DNA from: Pleomorphomonas sp. NRK KF1
Lineage (GTDB): Bacteria; Pseudomonadota; Alphaproteobacteria; Rhizobiales; Pleomorphomonadaceae
Direction: 5' to 3'
NCBI RefSeq assembly: GCF_023721755.1
Contig: NZ_JAMDLH010000004.1
Span: 1-64,000 of the forward strand
DNA length: 64,000 nucleotides
Shown here one piece after another: positions 35,329 through 43,740 of this stretch. Each line of letters opens with the position of its first letter. The stretch's first letter is position 1. Under the pieces are notes generated by a model that searched no databases, was not told where the DNA came from, and saw only the letters and a program-made list of their open reading frames with translations. The position numbers and the translations under genes are program-made.

Positions 35329-35915
35329 GCGCCGATGCCTCGCAGAAAGGGCTGGAGGCTGCCCCCATGCGCAGAGCCGGATTTGTTCGTTTCGCCTTGG
35401 TCAAGTTGGTGGTGCTGGCAATAGCCGTTGCACTGCTCTTCGTCGCATTCCAGTACTACCTCGTCGGCGTCGGTCGCGACCTCACTAGCTTCATTCCACC
35501 CGAGTTCGGGCGGCCCAAGCTGTTGGACAAGCGGATCGAAATGGGCTGCTTTTCGGCCCTGTACTCGCTGGAATCATTGTCGCAAAACGAAATTGGCAAA
35601 GCCCTCGCCAGCGATCATCCAACCTCAAGAGGACTTCTCGATCTTGAGGGCGCACAAAAGAAGAGCCGGGGCTTTTCTGTCGGCGCAGTGTTCGAGAAGT
35701 TCTCGAACCAAAAGATGCTGGACGACCGTAGCGATAGAGCATCCGTCGTGACCCTCGGCGCTTCGTGCGGCGGCAACGGCGAACGCTCCGTCAAAGACGA
35801 TATCATCCAAGACGTTTTCAACAGCGACAAGATATTTCACGCATTTGGCGAAGGCGATCACACGGTCCTGCTTGTCGACCCGGATCGCAAACTGCTGCTT
35901 CTTGCGTCCTGGTGA
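35325..35915 (+). CDS. One-TM hypothetical protein translationally coupled to DarTG
   Basis: 196-aa protein whose ATG overlaps the darG stop (ATGA), the arrangement of a dedicated operon member. One hydrophobic segment, about residues 20-47 (FALVKLVVLAIAVALLFVAF), is followed by a soluble C-terminal domain of about 145 residues that probably lies in the periplasm given the positive N-terminal side. The soluble part has two cysteines and ends HTVLLVDPDRKLLLLASW. I recognise no family. Possible roles are an accessory to the toxin-antitoxin pair or an unrelated passenger. Confidence 0.65.
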   Translation: MSADASQKGLEAAPMRRAGFVRFALVKLVVLAIAVALLFVAFQYYLVGVGRDLTSFIPPEFGRPKLLDKRIEMGCFSALYSLESLSQNEIGKALASDHPTSRGLLDLEGAQKKSRGFSVGAVFEKFSNQKMLDDRSDRASVVTLGASCGGNGERSVKDDIIQDVFNSDKIFHAFGEGDHTVLLVDPDRKLLLLASW

Positions 35916-36092
35916 AGGGGACCTCGCTGCCGAGAGGAAGGCGCGTTCCGACGCTCTCCTACGCCTCCGCTGCCCATCCACCCAATGAGTAACCGTCGGG
36001 ATACCCCGGCACCGACCCGATGCGCCAGAGCCGCAGGTCGGCTGCACGACTGGCAAATGCTTCACCAAGCCAAGGCCTGCGACCGTCGTCGA
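35916..36092. other. Spacer at the right edge of the accessory island
   Basis: 177 bp between convergent genes. No hairpin with a T-run, promoter or repeat was recognised. Confidence 0.4.
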
Positions 36093-36419
36093 TCAAGACG
36101 CGACGGCCTTTCTGAGGTCCAGGCGGAAATGGGCCGGGCCGACCTCCTCGAACAGCACGGTATCGCCGACGGCGGCGTCGGTGCGTTCGAAGAAGGCTTT
36201 CACGAAATCCCGTTCGCGAATGAACTTGCGCGGGCGCCCGTGCTGCGATTTCGGAATCTCGGCTGTGACCTTCAGGCCCTTGTAGTCAAGGCGGATCGCC
36301 CGGGGCGGCTTGGCCGGCACACCTTCCACCGGCTCGGTCAGGCGCCCGAGAACGGCCGTGATGTAGATGTGGGAGTTCTTGAGGTTCCCCTCGGTCAGCT
36401 GGCTCTCGAAAACGGGCAT
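36093..36419 (-). CDS. Small hypothetical protein
   Basis: 108-aa protein starting MPVFESQLTEGNLKNSHIYI. It has a basic middle (KSQHGRPRKFIRERDFVKAF) and ends FERTDAAVGDTVLFEEVGPA plus a short tail. The pattern of beta-strand-like segments ending in 'GDTVLFE' recalls DNA-binding pseudobarrel (B3/EcoRII-N-like) domains, but this is only an impression. No partner nuclease is adjacent. Confidence 0.55.
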   Translation of the reverse strand: MPVFESQLTEGNLKNSHIYITAVLGRLTEPVEGVPAKPPRAIRLDYKGLKVTAEIPKSQHGRPRKFIRERDFVKAFFERTDAAVGDTVLFEEVGPAHFRLDLRKAVAS

Positions 36420-36526
36420 GCTCTGTCTTCCTGGCTGTCGCCGGCTTGGTGCCGCGCCCATTCGGCGCGGATGCGGTCGAGCAGGAGTCTGGCGGGTCTG
36501 TCGTTCGGATAACGGAGGACCGTCAT
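36395..36526 (-). CDS. Possible 43-aa ORF upstream of the small hypothetical gene
   Basis: Reads MTVLRYPNDRPARLLLDRIR and then a short polar tail; it overlaps the start of the 36093 gene by 25 bp and is preceded by an AGGAC-like sequence. It may be a small coupled gene or a chance frame. Confidence 0.25.
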   Translation of the reverse strand: MTVLRYPNDRPARLLLDRIRAEWARHQAGDSQEDRACPFSRAS

Positions 36527-36682
36527 GAAAGCCAGAGCGAGCGCCGCCTTGGCTGGAGCGACCGGACGGACATAGTAGCACGCCAAGGCCGGGCAGCGAG
36601 GGCAAGCGGAAAATTTCGGTCGACGTGGCAAGGCTGCCCTCCCCCGCCGTTCGGGGCGAGGAAGCGAAGCCTTGCGCGCCCG

Positions 36683-37564
36683 TCAGCGCTCGTTCTCGGG
36701 CGTCGACACCAGCCTGGCGGCGGCGGCGTTGGCGGCTTCCAGCGCCGGACGCATCGCTTCGCCCCGCACGAGGCCGGCGGCGAGAACGCCGATGAACTCG
36801 TCGCCCGCCCCGTGGGTGCTGACCAGCCGGACCGGCACCGCCGGCAGGGCATAGGGGGCTTCGTCGGCGCCGGCATAGACCAGCCCGTCGCCGCCGAGCG
36901 TCACCACCACGTGGAGGAAGCGTTGGGCGAGCTCGGCGGCCACCCCGAGGGCATCCGACGGGCCGGTGACCTCCCGGCCTGAAACGTCGGCAGCTTCGAC
37001 GGCGTTGACCACCAATATGTCCACGTTCGCCTGCAACTCGGCCGACAGGGCGCGCGCCGGGGCGGCGTTCAGTAGCACGCGGACGCCCGCCGCCCGCGCG
37101 GCGGCAGCGACCTTGGCGTTGGCCGCGTCGGGAACCTCGTTCTGCAGCACCAGGATGCCGGTGCGGGCGAGCAGTTCGGACGCGGCGACGACATCCGCCT
37201 CGCCCAGCGACAGGTTGGCGCCCGACACGATCACCGCGCCATAGTCGCCGTCTGCATCGAAGATCGCCACCGACATGCCGCTGCCGGCCGTGCCGAGGAC
37301 GCGCACGTGGCGGCGGTCGACACCGCGCCGGTCGAGATTGGCGATGAGCGCCCGGCCGAAGTCGTCGTCGCCGACGGCGCCGATCATCGCGGCGGGAACG
37401 CCGGCCTTGGCCGCCGCCACCGCCTGGTTGCCGCCTTTGCCGCCGCACTTCGGGAACCAGGCCGACCCCGCCAGCGTCTCGCCCTTGCGCGGCCGGTCGG
37501 GGCTGTCGACCATGATGTCGTAGTGAAGGCTTCCGAACACGGTCACGAGCGGCTTGTCGGTCAT
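36683..37564 (-). CDS. rbsK: PfkB-family sugar kinase, ribokinase-like
   Basis: 293-aa cytoplasmic kinase phosphorylating a sugar imported by the adjacent ABC transporter. The N-terminal PfkB motif is FPKCGGKGGNQAVAAAKAGV and the C-terminal catalytic motif STHGAGDEFIGVLAAGL contains the base aspartate (GAGDxF). NAAPA, typical of ribokinases, is present. The start overlaps the rpiR-type regulator by 4 bp. Exact substrate not proven. Confidence 0.85.
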   Translation of the reverse strand: MTDKPLVTVFGSLHYDIMVDSPDRPRKGETLAGSAWFPKCGGKGGNQAVAAAKAGVPAAMIGAVGDDDFGRALIANLDRRGVDRRHVRVLGTAGSGMSVAIFDADGDYGAVIVSGANLSLGEADVVAASELLARTGILVLQNEVPDAANAKVAAAARAAGVRVLLNAAPARALSAELQANVDILVVNAVEAADVSGREVTGPSDALGVAAELAQRFLHVVVTLGGDGLVYAGADEAPYALPAVPVRLVSTHGAGDEFIGVLAAGLVRGEAMRPALEAANAAAARLVSTPENER

Positions 37565-38436
37565 GGCATCCTGTCTTTGCGTTTGGAATTCACGGCCGAC
37601 ATGGTCCTCTGGAGGTTCTGCTCGGCGGCGCGGTAGTTGCGCTGGGCGACGGCGACGAACACCGCGTCCATGATGTTGAGCTGGGCGATGCGGGCGGCGG
37701 CGTTTTCACCCATCAGCGGCGAGCCCTGCGCGGTGGAGCACAGGACGACGTCGGCGATCTGGGCCAGTGGCGACGTGTCGTAGTTGGTGAGAACGATCGA
37801 GCGGGCGCCGTTCTTGCGGGCGAGCTGCACCGCCTCGATGACGGCGGTGGTGTTGCCCGAGTGCGAGAAGGCCACCACGACATCGTCGCCGCCCAGGAGC
37901 GAGGCCGACATCAGCATCATGTTGGCGTCGTCGTAGACGGCGCTGCGGATGCCGATCCGGAGGAACTTGTGCGCCACGTCGCGGGCGATCTGGGCCGAAC
38001 CGCCCACGCCGTAGAAGTCGCGCTGGCGTGCCCGGTGGATGAGGTCGGCGGCGCGGTCGAAGGCGGCGACGTCGAGGATGGCCAGCGTTTCCTGCAACGC
38101 GTGGATCGAGGTGTGGAACACCTTCTGGATGATCTCCTCGGAGGTGTCGTCCGGCGACAGCTCCTGATGCATCTCCGAGGTGGGCAGCTGGTTGTAGAGG
38201 GCGACGGCGTTGCGGAACTCGCGGAAGCCGGCGAAACCAAGCTTCTTGGTGATCTTGACCACCATCGCCTCGGAGACGCCGGCCTCACCGGCGATCTCCT
38301 TCAGCGTCGTCTCTTCGTTGAAGTCCCGGAGCCCGAAGACCGTGTCCACCACCTTGGCTTCGAGCGGCGTCAGGAGCGGCATCATCATGCGGATGCGCGG
38401 ACCCACGGACTTCAGGTCAAGACTGCCGGTGTTCAT
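37561..38436 (-). CDS. MurR/RpiR-family transcriptional regulator
   Basis: 291-aa regulator with an N-terminal HTH (TTLKEIAGEAGVSEAMVVKI TKK region) and a C-terminal SIS sugar-phosphate domain (YGVGGSAQIARDVAHKFLRI, VAFSHSGNTTAVIEAVQLAR). Its ligand is probably the phosphorylated sugar made by the adjacent kinase. It overlaps the permease and kinase genes by about 4 bp each, so it is translated as part of the operon it presumably controls. Confidence 0.9.
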   Translation of the reverse strand: MNTGSLDLKSVGPRIRMMMPLLTPLEAKVVDTVFGLRDFNEETTLKEIAGEAGVSEAMVVKITKKLGFAGFREFRNAVALYNQLPTSEMHQELSPDDTSEEIIQKVFHTSIHALQETLAILDVAAFDRAADLIHRARQRDFYGVGGSAQIARDVAHKFLRIGIRSAVYDDANMMLMSASLLGGDDVVVAFSHSGNTTAVIEAVQLARKNGARSIVLTNYDTSPLAQIADVVLCSTAQGSPLMGENAAARIAQLNIMDAVFVAVAQRNYRAAEQNLQRTMSAVNSKRKDRMP

Positions 38437-39413
38437 CCTCTACCCCTGGTCATGCGGTCGATGATCATTGCGACGAGGATAATAAGACCGGTGGCGAGAA
38501 GTTGATAGAACGCCTGAACGTTCATCAACGTCAGACCGTTACGCATGGCGCCGAGAATGATGGCGCCGAGCAGCGTGCCGATGATCGAGCCCTTGCCGCC
38601 CATCAGCGACGCCCCGCCGATGGCCGACGCGGCGATGGCGTCGAGCTCCCAGAGGTTGCCGAGGATCGGTTCGGCGGCGCCGAGTCGCCCGATCAGGATG
38701 GAAGCCGTCAGCGCGGCCAGGAAGCCGGAGATGACGTAGGCGGCGATCTTGGTGAGGGCGATCGGCACACCGGCGATATAGGCCGCCTCCTCGTTGCCGC
38801 CCACCGCCAGGAGATACTCGCCGAGCGGCGTCTTCTTGAGGAGCACCCAGGCGACGATTGCCACCACGGCGACGATCAGGATCGGCGAGGGAACGCCGAA
38901 GACGGTGCCGTTGAAGATGGCGCGATAGCTGGCGGGGATGCCGAGCACCGGATTGCCGCCGGTGTAGATCAGCGCCAGAGCCCGGTAGGTCGACAGCGTG
39001 CCGAGCGTGACGATGAACGGCTGCAGGCCGACCACCGCCACCAGGACGCCGTTGATCAGGCCGCAGAGGGCGCCGAGCATCAGGCCGGCCAGGATGGCCA
39101 GCGGCACCGGAACGCCGGCCAGGAGCAGCGAGCCGGAGATGACGGCCGACAGCGCCGCCGTCGGCCCCACCGAGAGGTCGATGCCGCCCGACACGATCAC
39201 CAGCGTCATGCCCAGGGCGAGGCAGGCGTTGAGGCTCGACTGTTGCAGGATGTTGAGAAGGTTGCGCTCGGAAATGAAGCCCGGCGCCAGCAGCGCGAAC
39301 ACCAGGAGAATGACGACGAGGCCGATCAGCGTGCCGGCGTCGCGCAGGGCAAGCGTACGCGGCGCCCGCAGGGACGAACCATCGGCACCATCGGTAGGGG
39401 AAACAGACGACAT
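38433..39413 (-). CDS. rbsC: Ribose-type ABC transporter permease
   Basis: 326-aa inner-membrane permease of the RbsC/XylH family. Typical stretches are LNACLALGMTLVIVSGGIDL SVG, GLQPFIVTLGTLSTYRALAL and LDAIAASAIGGASLMGGKGS. ATG 39413 is chosen; a GTG at 39422 would add three residues. Confidence 0.9.
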   Translation of the reverse strand: MSSVSPTDGADGSSLRAPRTLALRDAGTLIGLVVILLVFALLAPGFISERNLLNILQQSSLNACLALGMTLVIVSGGIDLSVGPTAALSAVISGSLLLAGVPVPLAILAGLMLGALCGLINGVLVAVVGLQPFIVTLGTLSTYRALALIYTGGNPVLGIPASYRAIFNGTVFGVPSPILIVAVVAIVAWVLLKKTPLGEYLLAVGGNEEAAYIAGVPIALTKIAAYVISGFLAALTASILIGRLGAAEPILGNLWELDAIAASAIGGASLMGGKGSIIGTLLGAIILGAMRNGLTLMNVQAFYQLLATGLIILVAMIIDRMTRGRG

Positions 39414-39425
39414 GGGAAGCACCCG

Positions 39426-40949
39426 TCAGGAATGGGAAATGGACTGGCCGGCATAGCCGGGGATGGCGTGGGCGACGATCCGCTGCTCGGTGAGTCCCTC
39501 GCTCGGAAGCTCGGCCGCCAGTTCGCCCTCGCGCATCACCAGCACGCGGTCGGACAGGCGGATCACCTCGGGCAGCTCGGACGACACGACGATGATCGAG
39601 TGCCCCTCCGAGGCCAGCCGCTCGATCAGCGCGTGGATCTCCGACTTGGCGCCGACGTCGATGCCGCGCGTCGGCTCGTCGAACAGCAGGATCTGGCTGC
39701 TGGCGGCCAGCCAGCGGGCGATGATGCCTTTCTGCTGGTTGCCGCCGCTGAACAGGCGGATCGGCCGATCCGGCAGGAAGGGCCGGAGGTTGACGCCCTT
39801 GAGGTGCCGCTCGGCCGCCTTGTCGAGCTGGCGCCGGGCGATCAGGCCGCCGACCGAGTGGCGGCGCAGCGACGGCAGGCTGAGGTTGCTGGTCACCGAG
39901 CGGAGCGGGATGATGCCCTCGCGCTTGCGTTCCTCCGGGCAGAGGCCGACACCGGCGGCGATGGCCTCGCGCGGGTTGCGGAAGGCGACGGGCTTGCCGT
40001 CGATGGTCAGCGTGCCGGCCGAGCGGCGGTCGGCGCCGGCGATCAGGCGCAGCAGCTCGGAGCGTCCCGAACCGACGAGGCCGGCGATGCCGAGCACTTC
40101 GCCCTTGTGCAGGCGGAAGGAGACGTCGCGCACCCGCGACACCGCCGAACTGAGCCCCACCGCCTCAAGCTTGACCTCGTCGGTGACGAACGACCGGTGG
40201 GTCTCCTGGCTGAGCTCGCGCCCCACCATCAGCGAGACGATTTCCTTCTGGTCGACGCCGGCCAGGCTGCGCGAGCCGACCACGGCGCCGTCGCGCATGA
40301 TGGTGGCGCGGTGGCCGATGCGGAACACCTCGTCCATCTTGTGCGACACGTAGATGATGGAGACGCCGCTGGCGGCGAGGCTGGCGACGATCTCGGCCAG
40401 CCGGTCGAACTCGCTCGGCGTCAGGCTGGACGTCGGCTCGTCCATGGCGACGATGCGCGCCTCGTCGAGAAGAGCGCGGGCGATCTCGACGATCTGGCGT
40501 TGCGCCACCTTCAGCGTCCGGATGGGCGCGGCGGGATCGATCGAGGGATCGATGCGGGCGAGCGCCACGGCGGCCCGCCGCTGCTGCTCGGCCCTGTCGA
40601 CCACCAGGCCGCCGAGCCGCGTCAGCTGGTGGCCGAGGAACATGTTCTGCGCCACGGTCAGGTGCTGCACCTGCTGCAATTCCTGGTGGATCATGGCGAT
40701 GCCGGCGGCGCGGGCCTGGATCGGCTTGCGCAGCACGAGTTCGCGGCCATCGACCAGAACCTTTCCGGAGGTCGGGCGCAACCCGCCCGACAGGATCCTG
40801 AGCAAGGTCGACTTGCCGGCGCCGTTCTCGCCGAGCAGCGCGTGGATTTCGCCGGCCGCGACCTCGAAGGTCACGTCGGACAGCGCGCGCACGCCGGGGA
40901 ACTCCTTCGTCACCCCTTCGAAGCGCAGACGGGGTACGGGCTGGTTCAT
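39426..40949 (-). CDS. rbsA: Ribose-type sugar ABC transporter ATP-binding protein (two ABC domains)
   Basis: 507-aa tandem ATPase. The first domain has Walker [20 protein letters not shown] and signature AQRQIVEIARAL; the second has the degenerate Walker A of this family (GLVGSGRSELLRLIAG) and signature FSGGNQQKGIIARWL. ATG 40949 has GGAGGA upstream; the in-frame TTG one codon before is unlikely. Confidence 0.92.
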   Translation of the reverse strand: MNQPVPRLRFEGVTKEFPGVRALSDVTFEVAAGEIHALLGENGAGKSTLLRILSGGLRPTSGKVLVDGRELVLRKPIQARAAGIAMIHQELQQVQHLTVAQNMFLGHQLTRLGGLVVDRAEQQRRAAVALARIDPSIDPAAPIRTLKVAQRQIVEIARALLDEARIVAMDEPTSSLTPSEFDRLAEIVASLAASGVSIIYVSHKMDEVFRIGHRATIMRDGAVVGSRSLAGVDQKEIVSLMVGRELSQETHRSFVTDEVKLEAVGLSSAVSRVRDVSFRLHKGEVLGIAGLVGSGRSELLRLIAGADRRSAGTLTIDGKPVAFRNPREAIAAGVGLCPEERKREGIIPLRSVTSNLSLPSLRRHSVGGLIARRQLDKAAERHLKGVNLRPFLPDRPIRLFSGGNQQKGIIARWLAASSQILLFDEPTRGIDVGAKSEIHALIERLASEGHSIIVVSSELPEVIRLSDRVLVMREGELAAELPSEGLTEQRIVAHAIPGYAGQSISHS

Positions 40950-41004
40950 CAATACATCCTCCGGCGGGCGCCGACCGCACGGCCGGCGCCCCTCCTCAAG
41001 AGAC

Positions 41005-42066
41005 TTACTTCTTCTCGTCTTCGATCAGCACGGCGCGCAGGTTGTCGCCGGCATCCTGATAACGGGCGACGTTGTCCTTGGTGATCAGCGCCTGCGGGGT
41101 AGAGACGACGCGCGGCAGCGCCTGGCCGGACACGAGGCGCAGGGCGGTCTCCATGGCGACTTCGCCGGTGAGAACCGGGAAGCTGTCGACCGTGCCGGTC
41201 AGTTCGCCGGCCTTGATCGAGGCATAGGCGTCGGAGATGCCATCGGTGCCGAACACCGCCACCTTATCGGCGAGACCGGCGGCCTTGACCGCCTCGACCA
41301 CGCCGAGGGCCATGCCGTCGTTGTTGCAGTAGAAGCCGATAAGGTCGGGGTGCTGCTGCAGGATGTTGGTGGCCGCGTCATAGGAGGTCTGGCGGTCCCA
41401 GTTGCCCGGCACCGAGGCGACCACCTGGAACTTGTCGGAGTCGGTGGTGATGGTGGTCTTGAAGCCGTCGGTGCGCTGCACGGCGGCATAGACGCCGGCC
41501 TGCCCTTCGACGATGGCCACCTTGCCGCCCTCGGGACGGTTCTCGATGAACCAGCGGGCGACGCGCACGCCGTTGTCGCGCTGGACGTTGCCGACATAGT
41601 GCTCGGCGCTCGGGATCACCGCGTCATTGACGTTGACGACGGGAATGTTGGCGGCCTTGGCCTGCTCCATCATCGGCTGCAGGTTGGCGTCGGTCTGCGG
41701 CGACACCAGCAACACGTCGTAGCCCTGGGTGATCAACCCCTCGGCAATGGTCAGCTGGCCGAGCTGGTCGCCCTCGCTCTGGGCGGCCTGATAGACAACC
41801 GAAACGCCGACCTTGTCGGCATACTTCTGATAGCCTTCGCCAAGCGACCGCCAGTATTCGTTGGTCAGCGTCTTGGACACGCCGCCGACGCGCAGGCCGG
41901 ACTTCAGGGTCGGCATCGGGCCGAACTTGGCGTCGAGCTCGGACCAGGTGATGCGGTCCTTCTCGGTGTCGGAGTTCAGCTTGGCCAGCTCCGCCGCCCA
42001 GGCCGAACCGGCCATGAACGCCAGGGCGACCGTCGCGCAGACTGTCGATCTGAAAATGGTCCTCAT
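41005..42066 (-). CDS. Periplasmic sugar-binding protein, RbsB/TorT-like
   Basis: 353-aa type I periplasmic binding protein. Signal peptide MRTIFRSTVCATVALAFMAG ending near AWA. The domain resembles the TorT/LuxP/RbsB group: SEGDQLGQLTIAEGLITQGY, LLVSPQTDANLQPMMEQAKA, GFYCNNDGMALGVVEAVKAA. The ligand is unknown, so no gene symbol is given. First transporter gene of the cluster. Confidence 0.88.
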   Translation of the reverse strand: MRTIFRSTVCATVALAFMAGSAWAAELAKLNSDTEKDRITWSELDAKFGPMPTLKSGLRVGGVSKTLTNEYWRSLGEGYQKYADKVGVSVVYQAAQSEGDQLGQLTIAEGLITQGYDVLLVSPQTDANLQPMMEQAKAANIPVVNVNDAVIPSAEHYVGNVQRDNGVRVARWFIENRPEGGKVAIVEGQAGVYAAVQRTDGFKTTITTDSDKFQVVASVPGNWDRQTSYDAATNILQQHPDLIGFYCNNDGMALGVVEAVKAAGLADKVAVFGTDGISDAYASIKAGELTGTVDSFPVLTGEVAMETALRLVSGQALPRVVSTPQALITKDNVARYQDAGDNLRAVLIEDEKK

Positions 42067-42124
42067 AGTCGTCGTCCTCCCATCAAGTAGAAAGTGGCCG
42101 GCGCCGACGTCGGCGCCGACGGAT

Positions 42125-43111
42125 TCAGGCGCCGCCAAAGGTGAGTTCGTTGACAATGGCGAGGGCCGAAACGGCGTCCTGCCGGGCGATGGCCGCGGCA
42201 AGACGATTGTCGCCGTCGAGACGATCCATGACGGCGAACATCCGGCGCACCGTCGCGATGTTCACTTCGCATTCGTGAACGGGATCGAGACCGGTGGTGT
42301 CGGGGAAGGTGTCGAAGTAGATGGCGCCGCCGTAGCCGTCGGCGCGCATCTGGCGCAGGAGCTCGATGGTCTGCAGCGGATGCACCGAGCCCACCATCAG
42401 GCCGTCGTCGCGCTTGGCATAACCATCGTTGAGATGAATGCCGAGAATGCGGCTGTGGCTGCCGGCCAGTGCGGCGGCGAAAGCCGGCTGCTCGTCGGCG
42501 TAGAGCACATGGGCGAGGTCGAGCGTGATGCCGAGGTTCGGCCGGGCGACGTCGGCGATGGCGAGAAGCGTGGTGGCGCAGTCGGGCATCACGGCGAAGG
42601 AGCGCGGCTCGTTCGGCTTGTACTCAATGCTGATCAGGCAGTCGGGGTCATGGTCGCAGACCTCGCGAATGCCCTCGATCTCGTCTTGCCACAGCTTGCG
42701 ATAGTCGGCCTGGAACGCATAGTCGAAGCCATCCTGCCCGAGCCACAGCGTCATCAGGGCCGTGCCCATTTCCCGGGCCGCGTCGATGCCGCGCTTGGTC
42801 ATGTCGATCGCCTCGCGACGAACGACCGGGTCGGGGTTGGTGAAGGCGCCGATCTTGAAGGCCGGGTTGGAGTAGTAGCGCATGGCGAGGCCGTTGATCT
42901 CGAGACCGAGATCGCGAACCTGGCGGGCCATGGCTGCCGGCTGCCCCGGGACGTGGTCGGGAAAGTTGAGATCGACGTCGGTAAGCCCGCTCACCTTGGC
43001 CGCGCGCGCCGCCATCTGGGTGACGGAGGGCTTGCCGCTGAGGCCGGGCCACTCCAGTTCCGGACGACAGGCGAATGAATTGAGGCGAGTGGCAAAACGC
43101 AGGTCAGACAC
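42125..43111 (-). CDS. Sugar isomerase/epimerase, TIM-barrel (xylose isomerase-like) family
   Basis: 328-aa AP-endonuclease-2-fold enzyme. Candidate metal ligands lie in CLISIEYKPNEPRSF (Glu), LGITLDLAHVLYADE (Asp/His), ILGIHLNDGYAKRDDG (His/Asp) and AIYFDTFPDTTG. It probably isomerises the sugar carried by the following ABC transporter before phosphorylation. The GTG start has AAAGGG upstream. The family covers rhamnose isomerases, ketose epimerases and others; specificity unknown. Confidence 0.8.
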   Translation of the reverse strand: MSDLRFATRLNSFACRPELEWPGLSGKPSVTQMAARAAKVSGLTDVDLNFPDHVPGQPAAMARQVRDLGLEINGLAMRYYSNPAFKIGAFTNPDPVVRREAIDMTKRGIDAAREMGTALMTLWLGQDGFDYAFQADYRKLWQDEIEGIREVCDHDPDCLISIEYKPNEPRSFAVMPDCATTLLAIADVARPNLGITLDLAHVLYADEQPAFAAALAGSHSRILGIHLNDGYAKRDDGLMVGSVHPLQTIELLRQMRADGYGGAIYFDTFPDTTGLDPVHECEVNIATVRRMFAVMDRLDGDNRLAAAIARQDAVSALAIVNELTFGGA

Positions 43112-43395
43112 GGAAACACCCTTTCTGCAAAAGCGATTTCAACATCACAAAAAAACATCAATTAGTGAAGTTAGAATGATCACCTACGACCTACGCCTTT
43201 AGTCGTAGTGGCGTCGGGGAGAATGGCGCGCGGTGGTGGCAGGGCGCGCGTCACGCGCAACCTCTACGGTATTTGGCTGGAAAACGCCTGTTGCAACGGC
43301 TTTTCATTTGCGCCTTCGAGGCATCGAAGCCGCCCCGGAAGCCCGGTGACAGCCGCGCGGCAGCGACCGGGGCATCATATGGGCATCGCCATAAG

Positions 43396-43420
43396 TTCAC
43401 AAATTTCTGACAATTGTGAA
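43396..43420. promoter_or_regulatory. Inverted repeat TTCACAA-N11-TTGTGAA
   Basis: Perfect 7-bp arms; the right arm runs into GTGAAGTTA, which also occurs at 43165 near the isomerase start. Possible regulator site for either divergent operon, for example the RpiR-type protein. Not assigned. Confidence 0.4.
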
Positions 43421-43591
43421 GTTATGCGACACTCAGGCGCTTGCGCCGCCATCCTCGCTGGAATCAGCATGTCAAGCCATGGGCGAGCCGCGTTTCGCTT
43501 GCCGATCCTGTTCCGAAAGGCGCATATGTTGTCGGCCGCGACCGTCGCGTGAGCCGAAGGCGTCGGAGGAGGGCTTTCGGCCGCAAGCCTC

Positions 43592-43662
43592 GACCCCGGA
43601 ACTTGGAGGGCAGCGGCCGCTGCAACGGGTCATCGCGGAAACTGACGTCGAGAGACCTCGAC
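43592..43662 (+). promoter_or_regulatory. Structured leader upstream of the NitT/TauT-type operon
   Basis: GACCC (43592-43596) can pair with GGGTC (43627-43631) around the palindrome GCAGCGGCCGCTGC (43610-43623), followed by hairpin GTCGAG-AGAC-CTCGAC (43647-43662). A further weak stem lies at about 43670-43705. It could be a regulatory leader; it does not match the TPP or guanidine-I riboswitch cores I know. Confidence 0.35.
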
Positions 43663-43740
43663 ATCCCAAGCGGTTATCCCCGCCTCATCCGGGTAAGCGC
43701 GTAGTTGACTCGTCTGCCTGCCATCCACCATGCATTGAAC

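Larger units (their letters stand above)
43112..43740. other. Divergent intergenic region with several repeats and hairpins
   Basis: About 630 bp between the isomerase (minus) and the NitT/TauT operon (plus). AT-rich at 43130-43180. It holds GTGAAGTTA twice (43165 and 43416), the inverted repeat TTCACAA/TTGTGAA (43396-43420), and three stem-loops in the 3' half. No gene is convincing. Confidence 0.6.

Noticed and set aside
43500-43740. TPP or guanidine-I riboswitch before the NitT/TauT operon
   Set aside because: The conserved core sequences of both classes are missing; only unspecific stems are present.
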